Positions 1-6,250 of a stretch of DNA of 8,080 nt are shown piece after piece. Each line of letters opens with the position of its first letter. The stretch's first letter is position 1. Made by a program: the position numbers and the translations under genes. This DNA comes from Actinomycetota bacterium (GTDB lineage: Bacteria; Actinomycetota; Thermoleophilia; UBA2241): assembly GCA_026392265.1 (NCBI GenBank), contig JAPLCL010000297.1, positions 1 to 8,080 of the forward strand. The letters are read 5' to 3'. The notes under the pieces are model-generated. The model was not told the DNA's origin. It did not search any database and saw nothing but the letters and a program-made list of their open reading frames with translations.

Positions 1-170
1 TTCACGGCTTTGTCGTCCACGATGACCGTACAGGCGCCGCACTCGCCCTCCGAGCAGCCCTCCTTGACGCCCGTCAGCCCGAGCTGCAGGCGCAGCACGT
101 CGATGAGGCGCGCCGTGGGTCGTACGTCCAGCTCGTGTTCCATACCGTTGACGTTGAGCAGCAGCCTCAT
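1..170 (-). CDS. Molybdenum hydroxylase [2Fe-2S] subunit, 3' end outside window
   Basis: This is the small iron-sulfur subunit that passes electrons from the Mo site towards FAD. Reading from the ATG at 170, 56 codons are visible before the left edge; the full protein is normally ~150-170 residues. It starts MRLLLNVNGMEHELDVRP, the beta-grasp ferredoxin fold opening of this family, then LIDVLRLQLGLTGVKEGCSE and GECGACTVIVDDKAV. Cys39, Cys44 and Cys47 form the CX4CX2C ligand set of the plant-type cluster; the fourth Cys and the helical second-cluster domain would lie outside. The one-base TGATG overlap with the molybdenum subunit shows translational coupling. The order Mo subunit then Fe-S subunit leaves the FAD subunit to be found elsewhere, probably further downstream. 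This is the same subunit type as E. coli XdhC, not the maturation factor that shares that name. Confidence 0.93.
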   Translation of the reverse strand, partial: MRLLLNVNGMEHELDVRPTARLIDVLRLQLGLTGVKEGCSEGECGACTVIVDDKAV

Positions 171-2431
171 CAGCCCCCCACCTCCTCCGGATGCAGAGCG
201 GCGAGGATCTTCTCCGGCGTGGCAGGCAGGTCCGAGAGCGACGTGCCCAAAGCGTGGTTGACCGCGTTGATCACGGCCGCCGCGGTCGGCACCATGGCGA
301 TCTCACCCACGCTCTTGGCCCCGAAAGGCCCGTCGTCGCCCGAGTGCTCGACAAGCAGCACCTGGATGTCCGGCATGTCGGGGGCGTTGACGATGTGGTA
401 GTTCTTGAACCCGTCGACGCCGCTGCGACCGGCCTCGTCCACGTCCATGTGCTCGTACAGGGCGTAGCCGATGCCCATCTGCACGGCACCCTGGAACTGC
501 GCGTGGACCATGCCCCTGTTGATGGCCTGGCCGACGTCGCCCACGGCCAGGAAGTCCGTGACCGCGACGAGTCCGGTGGCACAGTCGACCTCGACCTCGG
601 CGAACTGCACGGAGTAGGACGCCGGGTTGGAGGTCGCGTAGTACGTGACCGACGCCGTGATGGCGGGCGAGTGCCGCATGTGGCTCAGCCGGGCGATGTC
701 CTTGAAGGCCACGCCGCGCTGCCCATCATCTTGGACGTGGACCTCGCCACCCTCCACCGTGAGCCTCTCCCTGGGCTCGTGAAGCAGGTCGGCGGCGGCC
801 GTGACGATCTCCTCTTTGAGCTTCTCGGCCGTGGCTTTGGCACAGGCGCCGACGACGTAGGTCACCCGGCTGCCGAAGGTGCCGTAGTCGAACGGCGTGC
901 TGGAGGTGTCGGCTTCGCCGGCGGCCACCAGGTCGGGGCTGACGCCGAGCACCTCGGCGATGATGACCTTCATCACCGTGACGATACCGCAGCCGACTTC
1001 GTGCAAGCTCGCGCCGAGCTCGAAGGTACCGTCCTCGTTCATCTTCAGCGTCATGTTGCTGGCCTCGGCGAACTTGCCGAACATGCCGTTCTTGTGGGCG
1101 CCGCAAGCCACGCCCACGCCGCGGCGGTAGCGCCCGCGTCCCGGGGCTCGCCCGCGCCGGGCGCCCCAGTCGAACGCGGCGGCGCCGCGTTCCAGACATT
1201 CGCGCACACGGCCGTCCCCGATCGACATCTCGGTGACCGGGTCCACCTCGAAGGGATGCATGAGGTTCCGCAGACGCAAGTCGACCGGGTCCATGCCCAG
1301 CTCGTGGGCCACTCGGTCCATGTGGATCTCGAGGGCGCTCACGATCTCCGGCGCGCCCCAGCCGCGCATCGCCCCGGCCACCGGCGTGTTGGTGTACACC
1401 GCCTGAGAGCGGTGGTGGTAGTGGGCCAGCCGGTAGAGCTTGGTGATCTTCTTGCACATGTGGACGGCGTAGTCGGAGGTGCTGGATGCGTACGCTCCGG
1501 CGTCCAGCACGCTCGCGACCTCCATGCTCTCTAACTGACCCTGCGGGTTGCAGGTGGTGCGAATGGTCGACACCGTCGCCGGCCGGACCATGGTGGCCCT
1601 CATGCACTCCTCGCGATTGAGCAGGAGCTTCACCGGCCGCCGCGTCTTCTGGGCCATGTAGGCCGTGACCGGCTCGAGGATGAACTCCGTCTTGCCACCG
1701 AACGAGCCGCCCATGGGCGCCTTGATCACCCTGACATGGTGATACTCCAGGCCGAGCAGGTCGGCCACCACCGTCCGCGCGCCGTACACGCCCTGGCTGG
1801 TGCTCCAGATGGTCAGGCCCCCGGTACTATGAGGCTGCGCCACGCAGACGTGCGGCTCGAGCGCCGCGTGGTGGATCCTCGGCGTGGTCGTCGTGCTGCT
1901 GACCACCACGGCGTCCGGCGACTCGATGCCGCGTCCGCACTCCTCCTCATGCTCGAAGAATACGTTGCCGCCCGGATGGATGGGCAGGTCGTCGCGCCGC
2001 TGCGCCTCCTCCGGAGTGAAGAGCGCCGGCAGATCCGAGTACTGGACGTCGATGAGGGCGACGGCGGCCTCGGCGATGGCTTGGCTGGTCGCCACGACCG
2101 CGGCGACACGGTCGCCGACGAAGCGCACGTGTTCGCTGAAGAGCGTCTCGTCCCGCGGGCAGAGCTCCTGCTCCGGCGTGAGCCGGGCGCGGCAGTACAC
2201 GTCCGCCGGGGAGTTGAGATGCGAGAAGACCTTGACGACCCCCGGCAGCGCTTCGGCGGCACGGGAATCGATGTTTATGACCATGCCGTGCGGGATGGGG
2301 CTGAGCAGCAGCTTGGCGTAGAGCATGCCGTGCAGTTCGATGTCGCTGCCATACACCAGTTCGCCGGTGACCTTCTGCGCCGCGTCATGCACCGGATACG
2401 TCTGCCCCACGTACTGCAGGTCCTGCGTCAA
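170..2431 (-). CDS. Xanthine dehydrogenase-family molybdenum-binding subunit
   Basis: This 753-residue large subunit belongs to a molybdenum hydroxylase, the enzyme class that inserts water-derived oxygen at an electron-poor carbon of purines, other N-heterocycles or aldehydes. Overall layout and length resemble E. coli XdhA. The N-terminal a/b hammerhead covers about residues 15-130 (VTGELVYGSDI, SPIPHG). Molybdopterin-binding motifs follow: APMGGSFGGK (238-247), AMRGWGAPE (354-362), LHEVGCG (476-482), YGTFGSR (516-522) and GPFGAKSVGE (701-710), where Glu710 is the expected catalytic base. Residue 481 is Cys, where xanthine oxidases have Gln (MGQG). The start is TTG at 2431, supported by GAGGAG five bases upstream. 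The stop shares one base with the ATG of the [2Fe-2S] subunit (TGATG). A purine is one possible substrate, but a different heterocycle linked to this operon is equally possible, so no symbol is given. Confidence 0.88.
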   Translation of the reverse strand: MTQDLQYVGQTYPVHDAAQKVTGELVYGSDIELHGMLYAKLLLSPIPHGMVINIDSRAAEALPGVVKVFSHLNSPADVYCRARLTPEQELCPRDETLFSEHVRFVGDRVAAVVATSQAIAEAAVALIDVQYSDLPALFTPEEAQRRDDLPIHPGGNVFFEHEEECGRGIESPDAVVVSSTTTTPRIHHAALEPHVCVAQPHSTGGLTIWSTSQGVYGARTVVADLLGLEYHHVRVIKAPMGGSFGGKTEFILEPVTAYMAQKTRRPVKLLLNREECMRATMVRPATVSTIRTTCNPQGQLESMEVASVLDAGAYASSTSDYAVHMCKKITKLYRLAHYHHRSQAVYTNTPVAGAMRGWGAPEIVSALEIHMDRVAHELGMDPVDLRLRNLMHPFEVDPVTEMSIGDGRVRECLERGAAAFDWGARRGRAPGRGRYRRGVGVACGAHKNGMFGKFAEASNMTLKMNEDGTFELGASLHEVGCGIVTVMKVIIAEVLGVSPDLVAAGEADTSSTPFDYGTFGSRVTYVVGACAKATAEKLKEEIVTAAADLLHEPRERLTVEGGEVHVQDDGQRGVAFKDIARLSHMRHSPAITASVTYYATSNPASYSVQFAEVEVDCATGLVAVTDFLAVGDVGQAINRGMVHAQFQGAVQMGIGYALYEHMDVDEAGRSGVDGFKNYHIVNAPDMPDIQVLLVEHSGDDGPFGAKSVGEIAMVPTAAAVINAVNHALGTSLSDLPATPEKILAALHPEEVGG

Positions 2432-2436
2432 TCTGT

Positions 2437-2442
2437 CTCCTC
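2437..2442 (-). promoter_or_regulatory. Ribosome binding site GAGGAG for the molybdenum subunit
   Basis: GAGGAG on the minus strand lies five bases before a TTG codon at 2431. It decides the start of the molybdenum-hydroxylase large subunit, for which no ATG is available in a suitable position; the next residues (MTQDLQYVGQTYPVHDAAQKV) fit a family N-terminus. Confidence 0.75.
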
Positions 2443-2456
2443 GTGTTCGAGCGGGT

Positions 2457-2480
2457 TTCTGAGTGTATCAACTCTCAGAA
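2457..2480. promoter_or_regulatory. Inverted repeat in the only intergenic gap; possible operator or promoter
   Basis: TTCTGAG (2457-2463) and CTCAGAA (2474-2480) form a perfect 7-base inverted repeat around a 10-base spacer. A second nested symmetry, GAGT-gtatca-ACTC, spans 2461-2474. The stretch is the most A+T-rich part of the 85-base gap (2432-2516) between the serine dehydratase-like gene and the molybdenum subunit. On the minus strand it contains TACACT (2462-2467), a possible -10 element about 20 bases before the GAGGAG site, but there is no convincing -35. No T-run follows, so it is not an intrinsic terminator. A regulator-bound internal promoter for the Mo-hydroxylase genes is the favoured inference. 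Confidence 0.4.
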
Positions 2481-2516
2481 TCGACCGTCGGCCCGACCCC
2501 GCTGCCCTGCGATCGC

Positions 2517-4154
2517 TCAGATCAGGCTCGCCGGCGGCCGCTCTTCGGGCTTGCTCTCCGCAAACCACTGCTGGAAATCGACGCGGCAGCGCTGCGCCGC
2601 CGGGGCCGCACAGGCGCCACCGCCGGAGGTGCAGAGCAGCTCCGGCGGAAGGCTGCGGCCGATCTTGTCGGCCACGTCGATGGCCTCGTGCAGCGGCAGC
2701 ACCGCCTCGTGGCCGGCCAGCGCCAGGTCGGCGAACACGTGCGCCATACAGGTCGCAGCCAGGATGCGACTGCGGCAGGGCTGGCAGAGCCCCCCCGGCA
2801 TGGGGTCGCACGGCATGCCGGTGAAGGCCTGCAGCGCCAGCGAGGCCGCGTTCTCGACGTGCTCGGGCGAGCCGCCGGCCATCTCGACGATAGCGGCGGC
2901 GGCCATGGCGCCGCAGGTGCCGGCCTCTCCCGTGCACCCGGTGACCTCACCGGTCGGCGCCGAGCGCGTGTAGGAGATGGCGCCGATACCGGCGGCGACG
3001 AAGAGGCCGCGCAGCAGGTCGTCGTCGTCCAGCCCGCGGGCGTCCTGGACGGCGCTCATGGCGGCGTAGATGTAGCCGGCGCCTCCGCCCATGGGGCCCG
3101 GCACCACAGTGACACCCGGAATGCCGGAGCCCGCCCCGTAGGCCCACTTGATGGTCTGCGCCGTGACCCCGTCGCTCACGGCACGTCCCGAGGCGGCATG
3201 CTCGGCCCAGCGGCCGGCGAAATCGGGCTTGAACGGGCTCGTCGGAACGACTACATCCTCCTCGTACGCGGCGCGCGTCTGACGGCGCATGAGGCCGGCC
3301 AGCAGGCGCATGCGGTCGATGATCCAGGCGCGCGGCCAACCCGAGGCGTCCATCTCGTACCGGACGGCGACCTCCCACAGCGGCAGATCCTCGCGGGCGG
3401 CGATCTCGCGCCAGCGCGTCATGGTGTCGAAGAGCTGAGGCTTCCGATCGAGCTGGCTGATCACCGGCAGGAGGGGCTTGAGGACGGCGACGCTGACACC
3501 GGGCAACGCGGTCGTGAGCAGGCCGTTGAGGGCCACGAGGTCCGGCTCCACGGCGAGCATGTAGGCGCGCAGCACGCCACGGCCGTCGATCTCGACCGCG
3601 CTGCTCGCCACCAGCTCGGGCAGTTCGAGCACGAGGGCCGCGAGTTGCTCTTCGCCGATCTGCTTCCGGGCGTCGAACACCAGCAGAGCGTGGGTGTCGC
3701 CGATGGTGTGCAGCGGGAAGCCGTTGACCGTGACGGTCTCGACCATACCGCCGCCGGTAGAGTTGCCGACAAGCTCGGCCTCGCGGCCGTTGCGCCCCGT
3801 CAGGATGAACTGGACGGCGTTCGGATGGTCGCTCTCAGTGAGATGAGTGAACTCGAACGACACCTCCGCGCCCGCTTCTTCGGCGAGCTCGGAGGCGCGG
3901 AACAGGCGCTCGTCGTCGGTCTGGAAGCCGAGGACGCCGCCGACCATGGCGCGGTCCTCGGCCATGATCCCGAAGGTCCCGGCGAACGAGCCGCGCTCGT
4001 CGAGCAAGATGCGGATCCGGGACGGCGGCTCGCCGAGAAGATCACCCGCCAGGAGGCCCAGGCGGCAGGGGCCGGCAAAGTGGGAACTGGAGCCCGGCTG
4101 CATGACCGGTCCGAAGACGTCGTTGAAGAACTCGGGGTAGGCGGCGACGGTCAT
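2517..4154 (-). CDS. Fused iron-sulfur L-serine dehydratase-like protein (beta-alpha order)
   Basis: This 545-residue protein has the two halves of an iron-sulfur L-serine dehydratase, an enzyme class that converts L-serine to pyruvate and ammonia with a [4Fe-4S] cluster and no PLP. Residues ~1-150 are beta-type, with PGSSSHFAGPCRLG (20-33), matching the family's SSSH substrate motif, and HPNAVQF (110-116). Residues ~155-230 look like a diverged ACT-type segment. Residues ~240-545 are alpha-type, with GCTGEAGTCGAMAAAAI (406-422), CDPMPGGLCQPC (449-460) and a tail LLCTSGGGACAAP (507-519). Candidate cluster cysteines are 407, 449, 460 and perhaps 508. The usual APTAGSCG loop is replaced by VPGPMGGGAG (351-360), and the protein is longer than the ~455-residue single-chain enzymes, so the substrate may differ from serine. 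The ATG at 4154 is chosen over an upstream in-frame ATG at 4175 because GGAGGG sits eight bases before it and the homology starts there. Confidence 0.8.
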   Translation of the reverse strand: MTVAAYPEFFNDVFGPVMQPGSSSHFAGPCRLGLLAGDLLGEPPSRIRILLDERGSFAGTFGIMAEDRAMVGGVLGFQTDDERLFRASELAEEAGAEVSFEFTHLTESDHPNAVQFILTGRNGREAELVGNSTGGGMVETVTVNGFPLHTIGDTHALLVFDARKQIGEEQLAALVLELPELVASSAVEIDGRGVLRAYMLAVEPDLVALNGLLTTALPGVSVAVLKPLLPVISQLDRKPQLFDTMTRWREIAAREDLPLWEVAVRYEMDASGWPRAWIIDRMRLLAGLMRRQTRAAYEEDVVVPTSPFKPDFAGRWAEHAASGRAVSDGVTAQTIKWAYGAGSGIPGVTVVPGPMGGGAGYIYAAMSAVQDARGLDDDDLLRGLFVAAGIGAISYTRSAPTGEVTGCTGEAGTCGAMAAAAIVEMAGGSPEHVENAASLALQAFTGMPCDPMPGGLCQPCRSRILAATCMAHVFADLALAGHEAVLPLHEAIDVADKIGRSLPPELLCTSGGGACAAPAAQRCRVDFQQWFAESKPEERPPASLI

Positions 4155-4162
4155 TGCTTCAG

Positions 4163-4168
4163 CCCTCC
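4163..4168 (-). promoter_or_regulatory. Ribosome binding site GGAGGG for the serine dehydratase-like gene
   Basis: GGAGGG on the minus strand is eight bases before the ATG at 4154 and lies inside the last codons of the cyclodeaminase remnant. It argues for the 4154 start against the in-frame ATG at 4175, which would put the site inside the coding region. Confidence 0.75.
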
Positions 4169-4347
4169 GCGGCATTGCCGAAGTGCCGGCCGCCGATCTC
4201 GACCCAGGTGCCCAACTCGCGCTCTTTGGCCGTTGTGTACATGTGGTGCGCGGCGGCGAGGTCTTCGATGGCGATGCCCAGCGACTTGAACAGCGTGATG
4301 TCGTCGGGCGAGGTACGCGCCGGGGCCTTGCCCAGCAGCAGTTCGGT

Positions 4348-4371
4348 GACCAGCTTCTGGTCCGCGACCAG
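4348..4371. repeat. Triple alternating palindrome GACCAG-CTGGTC-GACCAG
   Basis: GACCAG (4348-4353), CTGGTC (4357-4362) and GACCAG (4366-4371) are separated by three bases each, so the central arm can pair with either flank. It lies at the start of the cyclodeaminase remnant, a dozen or so bases from the inferred deletion junction. It partly reflects codons for LVADQKLV and may be chance. Confidence 0.5.
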
Positions 4372-4376
4372 CGCTT

Positions 4377-4730
4377 TCATTGGCCACCTTCCTTCATTCC
4401 TGTCTGTCCACGCCGGTAGAGCTCCGCCGCGCGGTGGAGCGCGTTCCAGTCGAGCTCGACGCCCAGACCGGGTGTCTCGAGGAGCCCGATCTTGCCCTGA
4501 ACAGGAGTGAGATCGGGCGCGCTCACGAGGTCCTCGACCAGCAGCTGGTGCGTGATCTGGTTGCCTTCCGCCGGAAAGGCGGCGACGGACTCGCCGATGC
4601 CGACAAGGCCGTCGTCGGTCTCGTCCTCGACAAGGACCACGGCTGCCGCGTGGTCGACGTGGCCGGCCCAGTGATACGGATCCTTGAAGGCCAGGGCGAG
4701 CGGCGTGGTCTGGAGACGGGCGATCTTCAC
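4377..4730 (-). pseudogene. Internally deleted mandelate racemase/muconate lactonizing enzyme gene
   Basis: This is a 117-codon remnant of an enolase-superfamily (MR/MLE) gene, which normally encodes about 350-390 residues. Residues 1-56 look like the N-terminal capping domain: MKIARLQTTPLALAF, then YHWAGHVDHAAAVVLVE and GLVGIGESVAAFPAEG. From residue 57 the sequence jumps to a typical family C-terminus: NQITHQLLVEDLV, then PGLGVELDWNALHRAAELY. The whole TIM barrel, with its metal-binding Asp/Glu/Glu and Lys/His catalytic residues, is missing. The apparent junction is near base 4562 and is in frame. The start is GTG, overlapping the hutH stop (GTGA). No clear Shine-Dalgarno is visible; a GGCGCC-A-GGCGCC palindrome (4731-4743) occupies that place, so translation would depend on coupling. 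It cannot be a racemase or lactonizing enzyme as it stands. Decay by deletion is inferred; a short functional protein or an assembly error are alternatives. Confidence 0.75.
4563..4580. repeat. Imperfect palindrome at the racemase-remnant junction
   Basis: GCCTTCCG and CGGAAAGGC flank a single C and pair over eight bases with one bulged A. The left edge meets the inferred junction near 4562, where N-terminal family sequence (ending AFPAEG) gives way to C-terminal sequence (NQITHQ). The bases also encode AFPAEG, so structure and coding cannot be separated here. Confidence 0.4.
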
Positions 4731-6250
4731 GGCGCCAGGCGCCGCACCACGGCGGCGAACTCGCCGTCTGCGACGGCCCGCGCCGCCGCTTCGATCTCGG
4801 GAGCCAGGTAGCGGTCGCGGCCGAGCGTCGGCGCGAAGCGCCTCACGAGGTCATGCGCGGCCTTGGTGCCCACGCCGGCCCGCAGCGGCGCCAGCAAGTC
4901 GATGGCCTGCGCCGCGCACAGCGCCTCGATGCCGAGCACCATCTGGGCGTTGCGCATCACGTCCTCGAGCTTGAGCGCCGCCGTCATGCCCATGCTTACG
5001 TGGTCCTCCTGGTCGCCCGAGCTGGGGATGGAGTCGACGCTCGCCGGATGGCAGAGGATCTTGTTCTCGGCGACCAGGGCGGCGGCCGTGTACTGGACGA
5101 TCATGTAGCCGTTGTTGAGGCCGCTGTCGGTGGTGAGGAACGGCGGCAGATCCGAGAGAGAGCTGGTGAGCATACGGAAGATGCGGCGCTCGCTGATATT
5201 GGCGATCTCGCTGGCCGCCATCGCGGCCAGGTCGAGAGCCAGGGCAAGCGGCTCGCCGTGGAAGTTGCCCGCTGAGATGATCTCGCCGCTGTCGGGGAAC
5301 ACCAGCGGGTTGTCGGTGACGGCATCCACCTCGACGGTGATCACTTCGCGCAGCCAGCGCAGGGCGTCGCGGCAGGCGCCGTGCACCTGGGGGATGCAGC
5401 GCAGCGAGTAGGCGTCCTGCACCTTGTCGCAGTTCAGGTGACTCTGCATGATCTCACTGCCCACGGTGGCGGCGCGCACGACGGCGGCCGTGAGCAACTG
5501 GCCGGGGATGGGCCGCAGGAGCTGGATGCGCTCCTCAAACGGGCCGACCGAGGCGCGCAGACCCTCAAGGCTCATGGCGCCGATAAGATCGGCCGAATCG
5601 AGCAGCGTCTCGCCGTCGGCCACTGCAAGGCAGCCGATGGCCGCCATGAACTGGGTGCCGTTGAGGAGGCTGAGGCCTTCTTTGGCTGCGAGCGTAAGAG
5701 GCGCGAGCCCAGCGGCCCGCAGAGCGGGCTCGGCCGGCTCGCGCTCGCCGTCCAGGCCGAGCAGCTCGCCCTCGCCCATCATCGCCAGAACGAGATGGGC
5801 CGACGGAGCGAGGTCGCCGGAGGCGCCCAGCGAGCCCCGGGACGGGACCCACGGAACCAGGTCGACGTTGAGCATCGCGGCCACGAACTCCGCGACCTCT
5901 GCCCGCACCCCGGAGTGGCCACGCGCCATGGTATTGAGGCGGATCGTCATGCCCGCGCGCACGACCTCGCGGGAGAGCGGCACGCCGACGCCGACCGCAT
6001 GGCTGCGCACGAGGTTCTGCTGCAGCTCCTCGACCTTTTCGGCGGGGATGTGCGTGGTCGCAAGCAGGCCGAAGCCGGTGGTGACGCCGTAGGCGACGCG
6101 CTCCTCGGCGACGACGCGCGCGATGACGTCGTGGGCCGCCTCGATGCGCTCGCGCGCGGCCCGGCCGAGGGAGACCTCTGCCCCGCCGCGCGCCACCGCG
6201 AGGACATCCTCGATGCTAAGCGGGGCGTCCCCGATCACGATCTGCGTCAT
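4727..6250 (-). CDS. hutH: Histidine ammonia-lyase (histidase)
   Basis: This cytoplasmic MIO-dependent enzyme removes ammonia non-oxidatively from L-histidine to give trans-urocanate. At 507 residues it has the normal family length. The Ala-Ser-Gly triad that cyclises into the electrophilic MIO cofactor is at 143-145 in GSLGASGDLAPSAH. Counterparts of the Pseudomonas putida active-site residues are all present: Tyr54 (AYGVTTGFG), His84, Asn197 (LLNGTQ), Gln278, Tyr281 and Arg284 (KVQDAYSLRC), Phe330 (GNFHGEP) and Glu415 (SSGDQEDHVSM). Ser83-His84 and Glu415 favour histidine over tyrosine or phenylalanine as substrate. The ATG at 6250 has a strong AAAGGAGG eight bases upstream and overlaps the sucD-like stop by four bases. 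At the 3' end its TGA overlaps the GTG of the next frame (GTGA). No hutU, hutI or hutG lies in the window, so the fate of the urocanate product is unknown. An aromatic ammonia-lyase or aminomutase is the less likely alternative. Confidence 0.92.
   Translation of the reverse strand: MTQIVIGDAPLSIEDVLAVARGGAEVSLGRAARERIEAAHDVIARVVAEERVAYGVTTGFGLLATTHIPAEKVEELQQNLVRSHAVGVGVPLSREVVRAGMTIRLNTMARGHSGVRAEVAEFVAAMLNVDLVPWVPSRGSLGASGDLAPSAHLVLAMMGEGELLGLDGEREPAEPALRAAGLAPLTLAAKEGLSLLNGTQFMAAIGCLAVADGETLLDSADLIGAMSLEGLRASVGPFEERIQLLRPIPGQLLTAAVVRAATVGSEIMQSHLNCDKVQDAYSLRCIPQVHGACRDALRWLREVITVEVDAVTDNPLVFPDSGEIISAGNFHGEPLALALDLAAMAASEIANISERRIFRMLTSSLSDLPPFLTTDSGLNNGYMIVQYTAAALVAENKILCHPASVDSIPSSGDQEDHVSMGMTAALKLEDVMRNAQMVLGIEALCAAQAIDLLAPLRAGVGTKAAHDLVRRFAPTLGRDRYLAPEIEAAARAVADGEFAAVVRRLAP

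Larger units (their letters stand above)
4159..4380 (-). pseudogene. Internally deleted ornithine cyclodeaminase/mu-crystallin family gene
   Basis: This is a 73-codon remnant of a family that is normally about 310-340 residues long and covers ornithine cyclodeaminase, alanine dehydrogenase and ketimine reductases. Residues from about 16 onward match the conserved C-terminal segment: LLGKAPARTSPDDITLFKSL, then GIAIEDLAAAHHMYTTAKE. The first ~15 residues, MKALVADQKLVTELL, resemble the usual N-terminal strand of the same family, so both ends seem kept and about 250 residues lost, including the NAD(P)-binding Rossmann domain and the substrate site. The junction is near base 4335 in a CTG-repeat stretch. 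The ATG at 4380 overlaps the previous stop (ATGA) and has AAGGAAGG (4387-4394) six bases upstream, so it may still be translated. The stop lies four bases before the next gene's ATG. The C-terminal assignment is firm; the N-terminal one rests on few residues. Confidence 0.7.

Noticed and set aside
191..1534. Long plus-strand open frame of about 447 codons opposite the molybdenum subunit
   Set aside because: It is rich in His, Arg, Val, Asp and Gly with no family motif, and it lies exactly opposite a gene with clear molybdopterin motifs. Long antisense frames are expected in G+C-rich genes.
2457..2480. Intrinsic transcription terminator after the serine dehydratase-like gene
   Set aside because: The stem is short and A+T-containing with a 10-base loop, and no T-run follows on the minus strand.
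4155..4175. Upstream in-frame ATG at 4175 as the start of the serine dehydratase-like protein
   Set aside because: It would overlap the preceding gene and place the GGAGGG inside the coding region; the ATG at 4154 has ideal spacing to that site.
2463..4289. Plus-strand open frame of about 608 codons opposite the serine dehydratase-like gene
   Set aside because: It is low-complexity in character (Arg, Gly, Ala, Asp, His) with no recognisable domain, it crosses the real intergenic gap, and it is antisense to a gene with conserved cysteines and SSSH.
4159..4730. The two short frames as frameshifted full-length genes
   Set aside because: Total length between hutH and the serine dehydratase-like gene is under 600 bases, far too short for either full gene, and no core-domain sequence is seen in other frames; loss of DNA, not a frameshift, is required.
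4727..6250. Tyrosine or phenylalanine ammonia-lyase instead of histidase
   Set aside because: The selectivity pair is Ser83-His84 and the Glu415 of QEDHVSM is present, both typical of histidine ammonia-lyases.
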